64,000 nt of DNA from Rallus limicola (lineage: Eukaryota > Chordata > Aves > Gruiformes > Rallidae). A program made the position numbers and the translations under genes. Each line of letters begins with the position of its first letter. Within the stretch, counting starts at the first letter, position 1. This document shows, in pieces, positions 1-12,791 of this stretch. The stretch spans positions 2,852,001-2,916,000 of the forward strand of contig JAKCOZ010000040.1 of assembly GCA_022605955.1 (NCBI GenBank), in the 5' to 3' direction. Below the pieces are notes generated by a model that saw only the letters and a program-made list of their open reading frames with translations, did not search any database and was not told the DNA's origin.

Positions 1-3000
1 GAGGAGACTTTTAAAATCTTTTTTTACTTTTTTCCCCTCTATATTTAGACAAAGGTCACTGGGGATGATGCCGGTGTGGAATACAGGAACGGCTCCTATG
101 CTGGGCTGCTGTGAAAGCTGCACTGTGGTGGTTCTAAGTGTAGGTTAAAAATACACCTGCTTTTAGCATGCAGCTTTTGGCATCTCTCTAAAATACTGGT
201 CTCCAAACTACAGCAAAAATAAGACGCTCTCTTAGTGCGAAGTCACAAATCTGTCTGTAGGTTCCCTTTGTAGGGGTGTTTCTGGCTGTGGTAAGAATGC
301 CTTTTTCATGCAATTTCTAGTGGTTTTCATTCTGAGCATCAGCAGGTGAGGTTTCTGTCGTTTGACCAAGTGTGAGTGCAGATGTGACCCCATGTTACTG
401 CTGGGCTGTTGAGATCCACGACGGGAGGGAGATGGTGCTTTAAAACTACATGGCTTGAAGTGGGGATGGATCTGGCATGGTGAGGGGGAGGAAGGCTGGT
501 GAGATCTCTTGGGCTTTGTTCTTGGGTGATGTACTTGTGATGTTCTTGATACAGTGAAAGAGGATGTGTTACCATTTCGAGAGGAAGATAAACAGAAGGT
601 CAGGTGTTAAGGGTATGGGTCAAAGGAACCCGTTTGCTGTTTGGTAGGAAGGCAGATGCCTAGGGAGTAATGATGTGGCTAATGGAAGAAGTCACTGAAT
701 TTAAACACCAAAAGAAATGCATTTTAGAGGATTTTGATCATTATTTGCCTTTCTGGAAAGCAATTGGAAAGATTCTGGGTTTGGTGAGAGTGCAAGCCAA
801 GCATTGGGGTGGGCAGAGGAGAGATGAGGTTAGTATGTGGAGTTAGTGGAGGTGATATTCAGGTTTCTGAGCATCTGGTATGCTGGAGCGAAGTGGATTA
901 AAGGTGAGAGAGCAGCTGAGAGCTATTCTTTCCTTCTCTGTGCCTGACTAAAGTAAGCTCTGTGCAGCTGGGGAAGGGAGGGATGGAAACCATGCAGCAC
1001 TGGAGGGAAATGTTTTCAGGAAGGGAAGGACCTAAACCAGCTGGGAAAACGAAGGTCTGGACGGTCTGAAGCACATAAAGAAGTGATGAGGGGCGAAGGA
1101 TTGTTGAGTAGAGGGATCAGTTGAGGATGGAGAAATAACAGCAAGTGGGGTGACAGCAGCCACAGACAGAGTGATGGGTATGAAGAAAGCTGCAGAGGGA
1201 ATGGAGATGCTATCGTGGGGTTATAAGTAACTGTGGAAAAGAGCAGCTAATACAAGGATATGAAGGTCAGTCTTCCTTAAGGATAAAGATGATGCTATGG
1301 AGGGAGAGGAGAAAGATAATGTACTCTGAAAGTGTTCAGAGCCCTCTCAATGGTAGGGTGGAAAGAACCTTATAGCTAAGGAAGGTTTGAAAGTTGAAGT
1401 GGCATCAGAGGATGTTGCCGCAACAAGGCGATTAAGCAGCTTTTTCTTTTAGCCTGGCTTTTGCTGTGCTGTGTGGCTTTACAAACCATGCAAAGGGCAT
1501 AGATTCTTTTCTCTTTTTGCTGTGTGCTCCCAAACCTTAGAAAAACTCCAGAGAAAGCCCCTGGTTTTGGCTGTAGTTTGCAGGTGCTGAGTGGGAGGGC
1601 AGTGAAAGGCATTTCGCTTTGCTCTGCCCAGTAATACTCGATCTTTCCCTGACCAGGGCAGCACAGCAGCTTGTTTGGGAGACTTTAGGCAGTGAAATGA
1701 ATTACTGAAGGAGGAAGGGTGTTAGTGCTCTTCCTTCTCTTGCCTCTCCCTAGGCTTTGAAATGGTAAGCCTGGTCTGCTGGATGGCTTACCCAAATAAA
1801 TCCCAACCCTTTTCCCTTTTCCCTTACAGGAGGGGTTATTTTTGAGTGGGCCGCTGACAAGCTAAGTCCCTTGGTTAAAAGATCATGCTACTTATCTGTC
1901 ACAGGGAAGCCTGTCACTTGTGTGCCTCTGCCATCTCCTTGATTGACTGGCTTCCCCACGGCAGAGACAAACTTGTGAACCATTGTAACGCCAAGTAATT
2001 ATGAACGAAAGCTGTCAGCTATGCTAACAGAGTCTTTTACAAGCATTACTGAAAGCTGTGTGAATACAGGAGGCTGCTACAATAAGTAAATGTGTTTTTA
2101 GTGTTATTTTTTTGTAATTGCAATAATTTTATTCTTTAGATTTAACTATACTGGAGTCAAAGAATGAACCCCGTGGCTGTCTCCATATTGCTGGAATCCA
2201 GTGGAGCTCCCAGTTGCTCCCAGATGTTGAGAAAAATGTTTTCTTGACATATCTTTCTCCTTTTCATTGTTGAAGCAGAAATATTACGAGCCATATGTGT
2301 ATATGTGTACAATAATTTCCTCTTCCTACGTACATTGCACTTACTTGCATCATTAGCCAGACGGAACACAAACTGTTCCGCCTCTTGTTGCTTCAGTTTG
2401 TTGTATGGTCTGTGTAATGGAATAACACTTCCACCAAGCACAAACACCTGGTTTTCTGAACTGGGTTGAAACATGCCTGGTCTGAACCTTGCTTTTTTTG
2501 AATTTTTGCTTATGCCACGAAGATAGGTCAAGTTTCCCCTCCCCATCAAAGGATTCAGAGAACCAACCAAGCATGTTGCTGTTACTGGCTGCTCTGTGCT
2601 TCTAGTCCTACTGCATCCAGCAAGCTGAGCTGAGTGCTGATGGCATGGGGATTTCATGCTTTTTAATTGGCAGAATGTTGGGGATAAGTTTTGTTCCCAA
2701 GCAGCTTAAGCAGTCCAGCTTACCAGGCATCTGGGCCGACAGCGTGGAGTTTTAAATTCTGCCCTTTTAACCAGCTTCTTGTCAGTGGCTTCAACTTGAA
2801 TTCATTTCTTAGGGGCTGCCTAAGGCAAGCGTGTCTGAGTGTTAGATCCTTCAGCAGGCTGTGACTGCTCATGGGTTATGTGGTAGAGTACTCGATGGCT
2901 TTTTTTCCTGTGCTGCAAGGAAATAAATAGGGTTGTTTGTTTTCTTTTCCCTGCTTTTAGTAATTGGAGGAAAAAAAAGGTAATGTGGGGGGGGGAACAA

Positions 3001-4436
3001 AGAAAAGAAAAGGATTGGAGTCTCCACAGATACTGGCCTGAGTTTCCACCTGATCGGATATCCCGGTGGGTGAATTTGCCTTTGACAAATGTAGTTGAGA
3101 GCAGTCCAGGAGTTAGTCCTTTCTAAGGCATGCTTTCTGATTTCAGAACTAATCTTGGAGCTTCTAATAATATTCTTTAGAGACCCTCATCAGTAACCCA
3201 GAGTTAAATTTCTGGCACGGGTGCAGCAGAGGAAGGACACTGCTCTTACCTTCTTGGTGATTCCTGCTGACCTCTCGTTTGAGCAAGGCAGGAACATCAG
3301 AACTGTGGTTTGGTTTTATTTGCCTGTTGAGGTGAGCACGGAAGGAAGGAGAAAGCTAGGGGAAACGTGTTATTAAAAGGTAGATTGAAGAACATTGGTT
3401 CCATTTTTAGAAGAACATAGGAGAATCTGAACTGGAGAGTGAATTTTTGGAACTCACGTGGTAAGTTAATTTTATATAGACCTTTCCTGAGTTGGTTCTA
3501 CCCCTTTCTCTACTGTTTTGTCATTTCTCTGGTGCAGTGATGTTCCTGATTGCTGTGGTTAACCAAACTGGAAAGGAAATGCTTCTGAGTCACCTCCTCC
3601 AAAACCAAAGCAAGCCCTCCTAACTAGCCTCCCAAAGCCCACCACGTGGGGATGTAGAGCCTGAGGAGTTCACCTGCCCAAAGAATGCTCTTGCAGAACT
3701 TGCCCAACATTTCCTCAGTTCATGTACTATTTTTTTCTACTATTCAGCTTTAAACCCATACTAATTCTTTGTGCTTTCCATCTCTAGTCTCCTGTGTGAG
3801 CAATTAATTCATTTGAGGTTTTAGCCTCTCACAGTTTTAAAGCCAGAAGCTGATACTAGACTGTCTGCTTTAACTCTTACCCAGGTATCACCCTTCAATT
3901 TCCATCATTTGACCCAGGTTTGAAGGCCAGGAGTTAGTGCCTGGTTACAGTATCTCTTTCTCTTGAAGACAGGGTGGACATTTTCCTTTGTACTTTGGTC
4001 ACTGAAAGGTCTATTTTCCCTTATTTTCCTTCTACATTTTTCTATTTTTCAGCTTTTAGCTGTTATGCCCTTCCCTTCTAATGCAAAGCACAGGTTAGTA
4101 CGCTGCCTCTTCTTACATGAGGGCTTAGACAAAATCTCTGTCTTAGTCCTAAACCTCTTTTGAGAGCCTTAACAGCCTGATCTCTGCATTCTGTTACTGT
4201 GGGGCACTCTGCCATTCCCTTTGTGGTGTCAGGGCTTCCTGCATCTTGAAACCTTCCACGTTTGTGCCTAGATTTGCATAGAGAAGTCAGGAATAGACTC
4301 CATCTGTATAATACACAGAGATAAACATCTTTGCTACTTCATTCTTATTTCCTGCTCCTCAGTTACCCACCCTCAGCCTGTATTTTTATCCCTCTTGCTA
4401 CTGGATTGTGTGAAGAGGTTTTACCTTGGATTTCTG

Positions 4437-4628
4437 AGGTGCTGGAACAGGCTGCCCAGAGAGGGGGTGGGTGCCCCGTCCCTGGGGGTGTTGAAGGCCA
4501 GGTTGGCTGGGGCCCTGGGCAACCTTGTGTAGCTCCAGGCCTGGAGGTTGGTGTCCCTGCCTGTGGCAGGGGGTTGGAGCTCTGTGATCCTTGGGGTCCC
4601 TTCCAACCCAGACCATTCTGTGATTCTG
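4437..4628 (+). repeat. CR1 LINE 3' fragment (subfamily I)
   Basis: It begins at GCTGGAACAGGCTGCCCAGA and ends CCATTCTGTGATTCT, the terminal octamer type of CR1. The internal run around GGCCAGGTTGGCTGGGGCC is shared almost base for base with the inverted copies at 8561 and 60657. Confidence 0.9.
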
Positions 4629-6514
4629 CTGCCTGCCTGCCTGGGTGCAGCCCTGTGCTGCAGTTGTGTTTGTACAGGGCTCTGTGAGCACAGCCTGGGT
4701 GTTAGGGAGTTCACAACACCCTTACACAGGTCATGTTGCTCTGTACAAACACAGTGTTGCGTACCGTTGGTCGGGCTTTGTTGGCCATCACTCTACGTCC
4801 TCCCTGATCATTGATAAAAATGTTGGATGGTATGGATTCTTCTGGAACAGGTTATGAGTTTGAAGCCAGTTAATCTGCTTCTGAGGGAGGTTTTCTGGCA
4901 TGTTTTGTTTTTAAAAAAAAAATAAAAATCCTTTATCAAGTTGATCACTGTATTAAGGGAGAAAAAACTCCCATACTATGAATGTTTGGAAGCTTGTGAT
5001 AAATAAATTATACCTTTATATATGAAAGGATTAACACCCTGTCCTATGGGTATTTTCTCTGTCTCCTGTTTGAAAGTCCTTGTTAGCCAGCAAGACATGG
5101 GTGCTGGGAGCTGCAGCATCTCGCTGTGGTGAGGTACGTTAAGAAGTAGCTAGGAGAACATTGGGTGAGACCAATGCTAATGTTCTTCCCTACGGCTGCT
5201 GGAAGTGTTGAAGAACTGAACAGCATCTCTGGTGTGCTGGAACAGATTTACAGCTGGCATTGGTAGCAGCAGAAGGAATCTGAAAGACATTAAATTGTTC
5301 TTGTTTGGTGCCAAAGCATAACGAAGCAGGGACCTGCCTCTGGCTTCCACTCCTCTCTGTACAAGCTGTTTATCTCTCAGCTGTAGAACATGTTTTTAAT
5401 TGGGCAGCTCTAACGAGGTATTTATATGCACGTTTTCCTGGTTTAGAGCTCTTGACCTATGAGTAGTCTTGACTGTGCTCTCCCACATGTTTTCAGTGGT
5501 TTTTTTGGACCTAACAGTTAGAATTTTGGCATCAAAATTAACTTTTAGTTGGGTAAACAAAAGGTGCCATCAACTTCTCAACGTGTAATTACAAGGTGCT
5601 TCTTTCAAAAGTTGCCAGTTTAAATTCATATCTAAATCTTAAGTGATTGCTTTTGTTGTATTGACTTGAGAGGATTTTCATTTTTAAGTACTCTTGAAAT
5701 AATTGATGTGTGTGTGTCTGCCTACAATGAAGGTTTGCTGCAGCTCTCACAAGGTGTTGACTGTAAATATTAAGCTGTTTCAGAGGGTGTGAAGGGCTGG
5801 TGTCTGTAGTTTCCTGCTTGTACTGTTTATTTACAGGAAGGGGACTGGGAAGGGGCTTCTAACACGTGGAAGGCCATGAGAACTGGCTGCTGCTTGTGAA
5901 TGCTTCACCTCTGTGTTGCTAGGAAAGGGTAACCAGATTTTTTTTTTGTCTCTTCACAGTCTCTACAGGGAACAACAGGGGGAAAAAAGGATGATTTTGT
6001 TCTGGGAAGCATTAACAAAGGCTTTCCAGGTACCAGTACAGCTTTTTATAATTTTCAGAAATCACGTGGCCTTTAAAATTATTCAAGAAAGCTTCCAGTG
6101 CAAGCAGGGTGGGATGGAGTCATCTTCTAGGTGCCTGTTAGTCTTTAAAATGTGTTTTCTTCTTGGTACATAATGAATATTCAAGAGATGCTCCTAAGCT
6201 GTGCTTTCCTGGAGTTGTTTTTGAATTCTCTGGATGGATTTCTAAACATCAGCATGGTTGTCTGCATCGATTAGGTTTTGGAGTCATCAGGTCCTGCTTA
6301 GCTTGAAAGGGTACCATAAATGACTGCCTGAGATTTGTAATCAGTGTGCATAGGATCTCGAATGGGTCTTGCAGAGAAGTTACAAACCCGTTAGGATTTG
6401 ATTGTGTGCAATAAAGAGTTGATGAGGTATGGTGAGCTGGAGCTGGTTTAACAGCTTCCTCTTCCCACCTGTATTGTCTGAAATGTACAGGTAAGGGTGC
6501 AACCATCACGGCTA

Positions 6515-7086
6515 GGGGTTCCAGGGAGGGGATCGTCTCACTCTGCACTGTGCTGGGGTGGCCTCATCTTGAGTCCTGGTTGCAGTTTTGGGCAATACAG
6601 GCCAAGAGGGGCAGAAAACTCTTGGAGGGTGTCCAGAGGAGGCAGCGAGGATGGAGAAGGGTCTGGAGGGGAAGTCTTATGAGGAGGGGCTGAAGTCCCT
6701 GGGTTTGTCCAGTCTGGAGAAGAGGAGGCTGAGGGGAGACCTCATGGGGTCTGTGGCTTCCTGATGAGAGGAGTGAAGGAGCAGCACTGATCTCTCTCTC
6801 CTCTCTTTGAGGACCAGGGATGGAACCCGAGGGGACAGCGTGAAGCTGCGCCAGGGGAGGGTCAGGCTGGGTGTCAGGAAGAGGTTCTGTACTGAGAGGG
6901 GGGTCAGGCACTGGCACAGGCTCCCCAGGGAAGGGGTCACAGCCCTGAGCTGGGCTGAGGGCAAGAAGCATCTGGACGATGCCCTCAGTGCCCTGCTCTG
7001 ACTGGGCTGGGCTGTGTGGGGCCAGGAGTTGGACTTGATGGGCCTTACGGGTCCCTCCCAGCTCAGGGATTCTCTGATTCTGTGAT
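6515..7086 (+). repeat. CR1 LINE 3' fragment
   Basis: It contains the ORF2-end sequence in degenerate form (GAGTCCTGGTTGCAGTTTTG, then GTCTGGAGAAGAGGAGGCTG), and the 3' UTR ending GATTCTCTGATTCTGTGATA. Orientation is sense to GPATCH8. Confidence 0.9.
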
Positions 7087-8560
7087 ACAGTTGATAGAGC
7101 CCTAAAACTAAACGAAACACAAGATTATACCAGGAGATCTTGTCACTTAAAGCATTCATATTTGATTCTTGCCTGGAGCCAGTTTCTCTTCTCCACTCTG
7201 TCCCTGCCATGTAACCCTATAGCTGCACTGGGTGGTATGTAGCACCTTCAGGCGGTGTGAGGAGGGGTGGGCCAGTCCAGCCCAGGGCTGCTATCAGCTG
7301 ACCAAGCCAGAAAGATTGTTTTTAGAAAGAGAACTAGTTGCATAATTCAACCCAAAAATAGATGCATGTTGATTATGGTTTGCTGAAATCCCTGGTCTTT
7401 GGGGTAGGTGAGAGTCTGGTTCTTGGTGGGGTCCTTGCAGGGTGATGGCTGTGCCTGCCTGGCTTGGCCCCTGCACTGGTGCAGGGCTAGCAGCCTTCAC
7501 AGGCGTGTCCTGGATGTGGAAGGTTTGTGAGTGTTGTGTTAGGAACTGTTGAGCCAGCTCTGGAGAAAGCTGATGGACTTTAAGGTGCTTTGTTCTTCTA
7601 GAGATCTTGTCACTGCTCAGGCTCCTCCTTTAAAAAAGAAAAAAAATAAACTTTAATAGTGTATTTGTGTCTGTGAGCACTGCACTTCTTTCTTTATCTG
7701 TGAAGGTGCAGGCAGTGAGTGTTTTGGAGAGGTGGTATTTGCTCACATGTGTTCCCATGCTGAGGGAGCTGCCAGCACTCAACCCTTGCACAGCTGCAGG
7801 AAACATCAGCTGTGCTTCCCAGCCATGGGAGCAGGGACCAGAGGGCAAAATCCACTGTGATGTGTAGCTTTATGCTAGAAAATGGCTATTTTGTGGGTAC
7901 TCATTTCTCTTGTTAGATGTTCCTACTGTCTCAGCTGCTGTTTTACAGCCTAATGCCATCAGAGCATTCAGGAATGGGCTTAAGTGTTTTTAAAGTGTCA
8001 CTTTTGTGGGGAACAACACCAAGTTTTATGGCTTAATATTTTGGGGAGTTTAAGGTTTATTTGCTTGAATTGATGGATAAATAGAATAAGCACAAGTGGG
8101 GCTGATTTGCATTAGTATTTTAAAAATCCATTTTCTAAAGTAAATGCAATATAAATGGTTTTGATATTTCTTCCCCCCAATACTCTACCAGTGCAAAGCT
8201 AATTTTTGAGTACATAAGGAGCACACTGTGCTTTCTTCTAGTGCAGTTAAGCAATTGCCATCACACTGTGCTCTTTCCCAGTGCATTTAAGAAATCAGGA
8301 CAGTGAGTAGAGTGAAGCTTTTCTGCTAAATTACTTCTTTAGATGGTTATCTGCATGGGAAGGAGTGTTTCTGGGCACCTTCCTAAGCTGGTCCTGAAAT
8401 GATGGGCACAAATAGATTGTAGCTGCTGAGTTATCAAAGCAGAAATGTTTTGTGTGCTCCTGCCTCGGTCATCACTGTGTGTGGTGCTCTTGGGGCATGG
8501 GCAGGGGGGTTTGTGCTGGAGTCCTGTCTTATTTCACTTCCCTGGCACCACTGGTGGTGT

Positions 8561-9112
8561 CATAGAAACATAGAATGGGTTGGGTTGGGAGGGACCCCAA
8601 GGGTCACAGAGCTCCAACCCCCTGACACAGGCAGGGACACCAACCTCCAGGCCTGGAGCTACACAAGGTTGCCCAGGGCCCCAGCCAACCTGGCCTTCAA
8701 CACCCCCAGACACGGGGCACCCACCCCCTCTCTGGGCAGCCCCTGCCAGCCCCTCCCCACTCTCTCTGCACAGAACTTCCCCCCTAAGATCTCCTCTCCC
8801 CCTTCCCTCCTCCAGCTTCACTCCAGCCCCCTTGTCCTGCCAGGCTCTGCCCTTGAACAAGCTGATTCCCCTCCTGTTCCCCTGCTCCCTTCAGGGACTG
8901 GCAGGCTGCAATGAGGTCCCCCCACAGCCTTCTCTTCTCCAGGCTGACCCAGCCCAGCTCCCTCAGCCTCTCTCCAGAGGGGAGCTGCTCCAGCCCTCTG
9001 AGCATCTCCGGGGCTCCTCTGACCCCTCTCCAACAGCCCCACATCTTTCTTGTGTTGGGACTCCAGCTGGGGCCTCATGAGCGCAGAGCAGAGAGGGACA
9101 ATCACCCCCTGT
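8561..9112 (-). repeat. CR1 LINE 3' fragment (subfamily I), antisense
   Basis: It opens with CATAGAAACATAGAATGGGT, the reverse complement of a CR1 terminus, and extends into ORF2-derived sequence near GGCCTCATGAGCGCAGAGCA. The first 170 bases are near-identical, in inverted orientation, to the copy at 4437. Confidence 0.9.
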
Positions 9113-11020
9113 CCCTGTGGCTTATGGAGCTGGCTGCCTTTTCCCCAGGTATTCCCATTCTAGGCTCTTGGTATCCAACTTCTGTTGCATTTTGTAACTT
9201 TTACATCATCTTCTTTCAGATTAATAAAAACCTTCGTGTAACTGAACTCTCTTGTTGAGCAGTAACTGAAAGGACAGCTGAATGAAGGCATTCTGAAAGA
9301 AGACTATTGCTTTCCCATCTCCATTATACTGCTCTTTTGTTGCAGTTTTCTCCCATCTCTGTGTGAGAGCCGTGTTCCAAGCTCTGGCCTGGTGACTGAA
9401 ATGTAGACTGCCACATTTACTGTTCTTCTGGAAGTAATACATGGATCACTTCGGGCTGCTCATAAAAGAAACCACTAATTTCTGTCAAGAATGTGCACTA
9501 TATGGAATGTGTTCTGCACACTGACATCTTAATATCCTCTGTGTTTGGACAGATTGTAGGGAACAGGCCAGTAATTAATATCCAGGGAGGTCTAATGGCC
9601 TTGAAGCAGTCAAAGTGACTCATCATTTCTTTCCTCATTGTCTCAGTGATGCTGTAGGTGACTTGGAGAACACGGTGCTCCAGAGTCAGGTCTGGGTTTG
9701 GCTACACCCTTTGAGTGGGAAAAGGGAAGGAGAGAAAAAGAATATTTTTCTTCTGCCTTGTAGTTGTGAAGATGCTTTTAAAAGAGTTTTTTGGGGGGGT
9801 TTCCCCCATCCAGTAATATCTTTTTCTGTCTGTAGATGCTTTGTCTTTGCCCACCTTCCTGAAAAGGTGCCCCTTAAAGGTGAGAGAGTTAATTCTGTGC
9901 TACTAAACTCACTTTGATGGATGGGCTTAAATGAACAAATTAATTTCACTTGGAGTCACTTATTGGCAACTATTTTTGCAGCTAAAGATTTTTGGGATGG
10001 AAGTGTGACTAAGCTCTTGGGTTTTTAAAATTCTACTGACTGGGTCTTGCTGCAATGATGTTTAGGACCTTGTAAGAAAGAAACAGCAGTGCTCTTTCCC
10101 CTTAGCTGTGAATCGTTTCAGAAAATGCAGTGACTCTGCTGTGTTTAATGGTATTTCTTGGACCAGGGCTCTGAAGTGTTTGCAGCCCAAATAAGGGAGA
10201 AGAAAGGTCTAAAATCCTGCCACAGGGGCAGCTTTTGAGAGTTGATTTTTTTCAGATGCTGTATTCGTAACTCGGCAGCTCAGTGCGTGAGGGCTCCAAG
10301 ATGTAAGGTTTGGCAAGGAGCTTCCTGCAATGATCAAACAGTGGGGAAAGTGAAGGAGAGAGAGGAGAGGACATGTGACTGTGAGTAACCCAAGCTGTAG
10401 CTTAGCCAAAGTTCAGATGATACTACACAAAAAATTACAGGGCACAAACACGCTGGCTCATGGAGGTGAGCACGACACTAAATGGTGTGCGTGCTGTGTA
10501 ATAAGGGGTGCTTAGATGTTGAAGGCTGCTCCTTGCTTCTCACCCAAGTAGTAAAATATATTGTGTTTCAGTTTGCTTGTAGTGAAGTGCCTAGCATCAG
10601 AGCACAAAGTGATAGCAATAAATGATGCTTAAGTGGAAGCCTCTCCTCTTATTTCATGTGCTATTTTAGGATGGAGGTAGCATCTGTAGGAAAGTGGTGT
10701 ACGTGGTGCAACGCATCCTCTTTTACAAAGCAGAAGTGAGGAAGAGGCAGCTTTGCCTTGATAGAGGCAGCTTGAAAATGGAGAGGCAGAGGATGAGAGG
10801 GAGAAGGGTGCTGTGTGCAGCCCTGAAATGCTTTTCCCTGAGGTAGGTGACAATGTTGTTATTAGCTAACAGGGTCAGGGGGTTTGCTGGATCTTTGTAA
10901 TAATCCTGTAGGGAAGGGTGTTTGGGGGTAGGTTTGGAATAGTGCTGGTTTTAATGAAGCTTTTTTATGGCCTGGTATCCATTTTGTAGGAAGTCAGCCT
11001 TCTTTTCACTTGAAGGCAAA

Positions 11021-11098
11021 GAGGAAAGCATCCTTCAAAAGAGGAAAGCATCCTTCAAAAGAGGAAAGCATCCTTCAAAAGAGGAAAGCATCCTTCAA
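11021..11098. repeat. 20-bp tandem repeat, four copies
   Basis: The unit GAGGAAAGCATCCTTCAAAA is repeated almost exactly four times, the last copy ending in TTCAAG. There are no other features around it. Confidence 0.95.
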
Positions 11099-11953
11099 GC
11101 CTGCAGAAGAGACAGATCAAAATCACATTAAGATGTGGTCTCTGCTTGTAGTACGTTTGCCAGAAATGTAGTTTATTCTCAACAGATTCAATGTTTAGGG
11201 TTTCAGTAATTGTTAGATTTAAATGTTAAAGTGTTTTGTCGTCCTCTGAATCATTGTCTTGAGATACAGCAAACCAGAAACGTTACGTGGATCCATTCGA
11301 TGTGCCAGCCTGAAGGATTGGAAAAGAAGGAAAACAGATGGAATTCCCCCCCCCCCAACTTGTTCCTTAGCCAGCTCCAGGGATGAGGAAGCAAAGGGAC
11401 AGACTGTGCTGCCTCCAGCCCCCCAGAGTCCCAACGCCAAAAGGTCTGAGGTGGCATGATGGCAGACAGCATCACCTTAACAAGCTGCTTGTCGTGGCCC
11501 TAGAACCCAGAACCATTTTTTCTCCTTGCTCATTAGGCACCATCAGGCTGAACACTCATAAATTTGACCTCAATATGACTACTGGATTATTATCTTCCTC
11601 CTTTTTTTTTTTTCCCCAGCATGAGCTACTTTAGGTTGGAAGGAAAGTTATTCCCTTTACTGCTTTGGTATTGCTAAAGGACAGCCTGAGTCTGAATTTC
11701 AGTTCAGTTTGGACACTTTGTTATTCTGATACCTGAAATTACCAAGCTTGTAACAGTGAGCTTCCTGGTGTAGCCAGCAGTTTGTTAGCATCCCACCAGG
11801 ACTTGTTCCTGTGTGTTTGCATATGGAGGAGTTCAGGGTGATGGGAAGCACCCTGCCTGTTCTCAGAGCTCTACTCTTAGTATTACTCAGATTTGTAAAA
11901 AAAAGCAACTGATCCCCACCCCCACTGGGTGTAACACAACCCTCAAAGTAGAT

Positions 11954-12791
11954 ATCATAGAATCCCAGACTGGTTTGGGCTGGAAGGGACCTCAAAGCCC
12001 ATCAAGTCCTAACCCCCTGCCATGGGGACACCTCTCACCAGCCCAGGCTGCTCAAGGCCCCATCCAACCCAGCCTTGAACACCTCCAGGGATGGGGCTGC
12101 CACCACCTCCCTGGGCACCCTGTGCCAGGGCCTCCCCACCCTCAGAGTGAAGAATTCCTTCCTAATGTCCAATCTAAATCTACCCCCTTCCAATTTAAAC
12201 CCTTCCCCTTCATCCTATCACCTGTCACCCTCCTAGAAGTCCCTCCCCAGGTTTCCTGTAGCCCCTTCAGGGACTGGAAGGTGCTGTAAGATCTCCCTGG
12301 TGCCTTCTCTTCTGCAGGGTGAACAACCCCAACTCTCTCAGCCTGGCTTCACAACTGAGGTGCTCCAGCCCTCTCATCATCCTTGTGGCTTCCTCTAGAC
12401 CCGTTCCCACAGTTCTATGTCCTTCTTATGTTGGGGACTCCAGAGCTGGATGCAGCACTGCAGATGGGGGCTCATGAGAGCAGAGGGGCAAAATCTCCTC
12501 CCCTGACCTGCTGCCCACTCTCCTTTTGATGCAGCCCAGGACACAGTTGGCCTTCAGGGCTGTGAGTGCACAGCCAGCTCATGTCCAGCTTCTCATCCAC
12601 CAGCACCCTCAAGTCCTCTGCAGGGCTGCTCCCTGTCACATCATCTCCCAGCCTGTACTGATGATGAGGATTGCCCCAACCAAGGTGCAGGACCTTGCAC
12701 TTGTTCTTGTTGAACCTCATGATTTTCACATGGGCCCACTTCTCCAGCATGTCCAGGTCCCTCTGGATGACATCCCGTCCTTCCAGGGATC
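11954..12791 (-). repeat. CR1 LINE fragment with degraded reverse-transcriptase end
   Basis: The terminus is ATCATAGAATCCCAGACTGG. Further in, the minus strand encodes a CR1-like piece ([14 protein letters not shown]) of the reverse-transcriptase C-terminal region, but frames are broken. Truncated at the 5' end. Confidence 0.88.

Noticed and set aside
8450..9105. Pro-rich open frames of 95-166 codons on both strands
   Set aside because: They lie mainly inside an antisense CR1 3' fragment. Similar frames recur in the copies at 4437 and 60657.
12472..12750. Minus-strand 92-codon open frame as a possible host gene
   Set aside because: It is a decayed piece of CR1 reverse transcriptase inside the repeat at 11954-12791.
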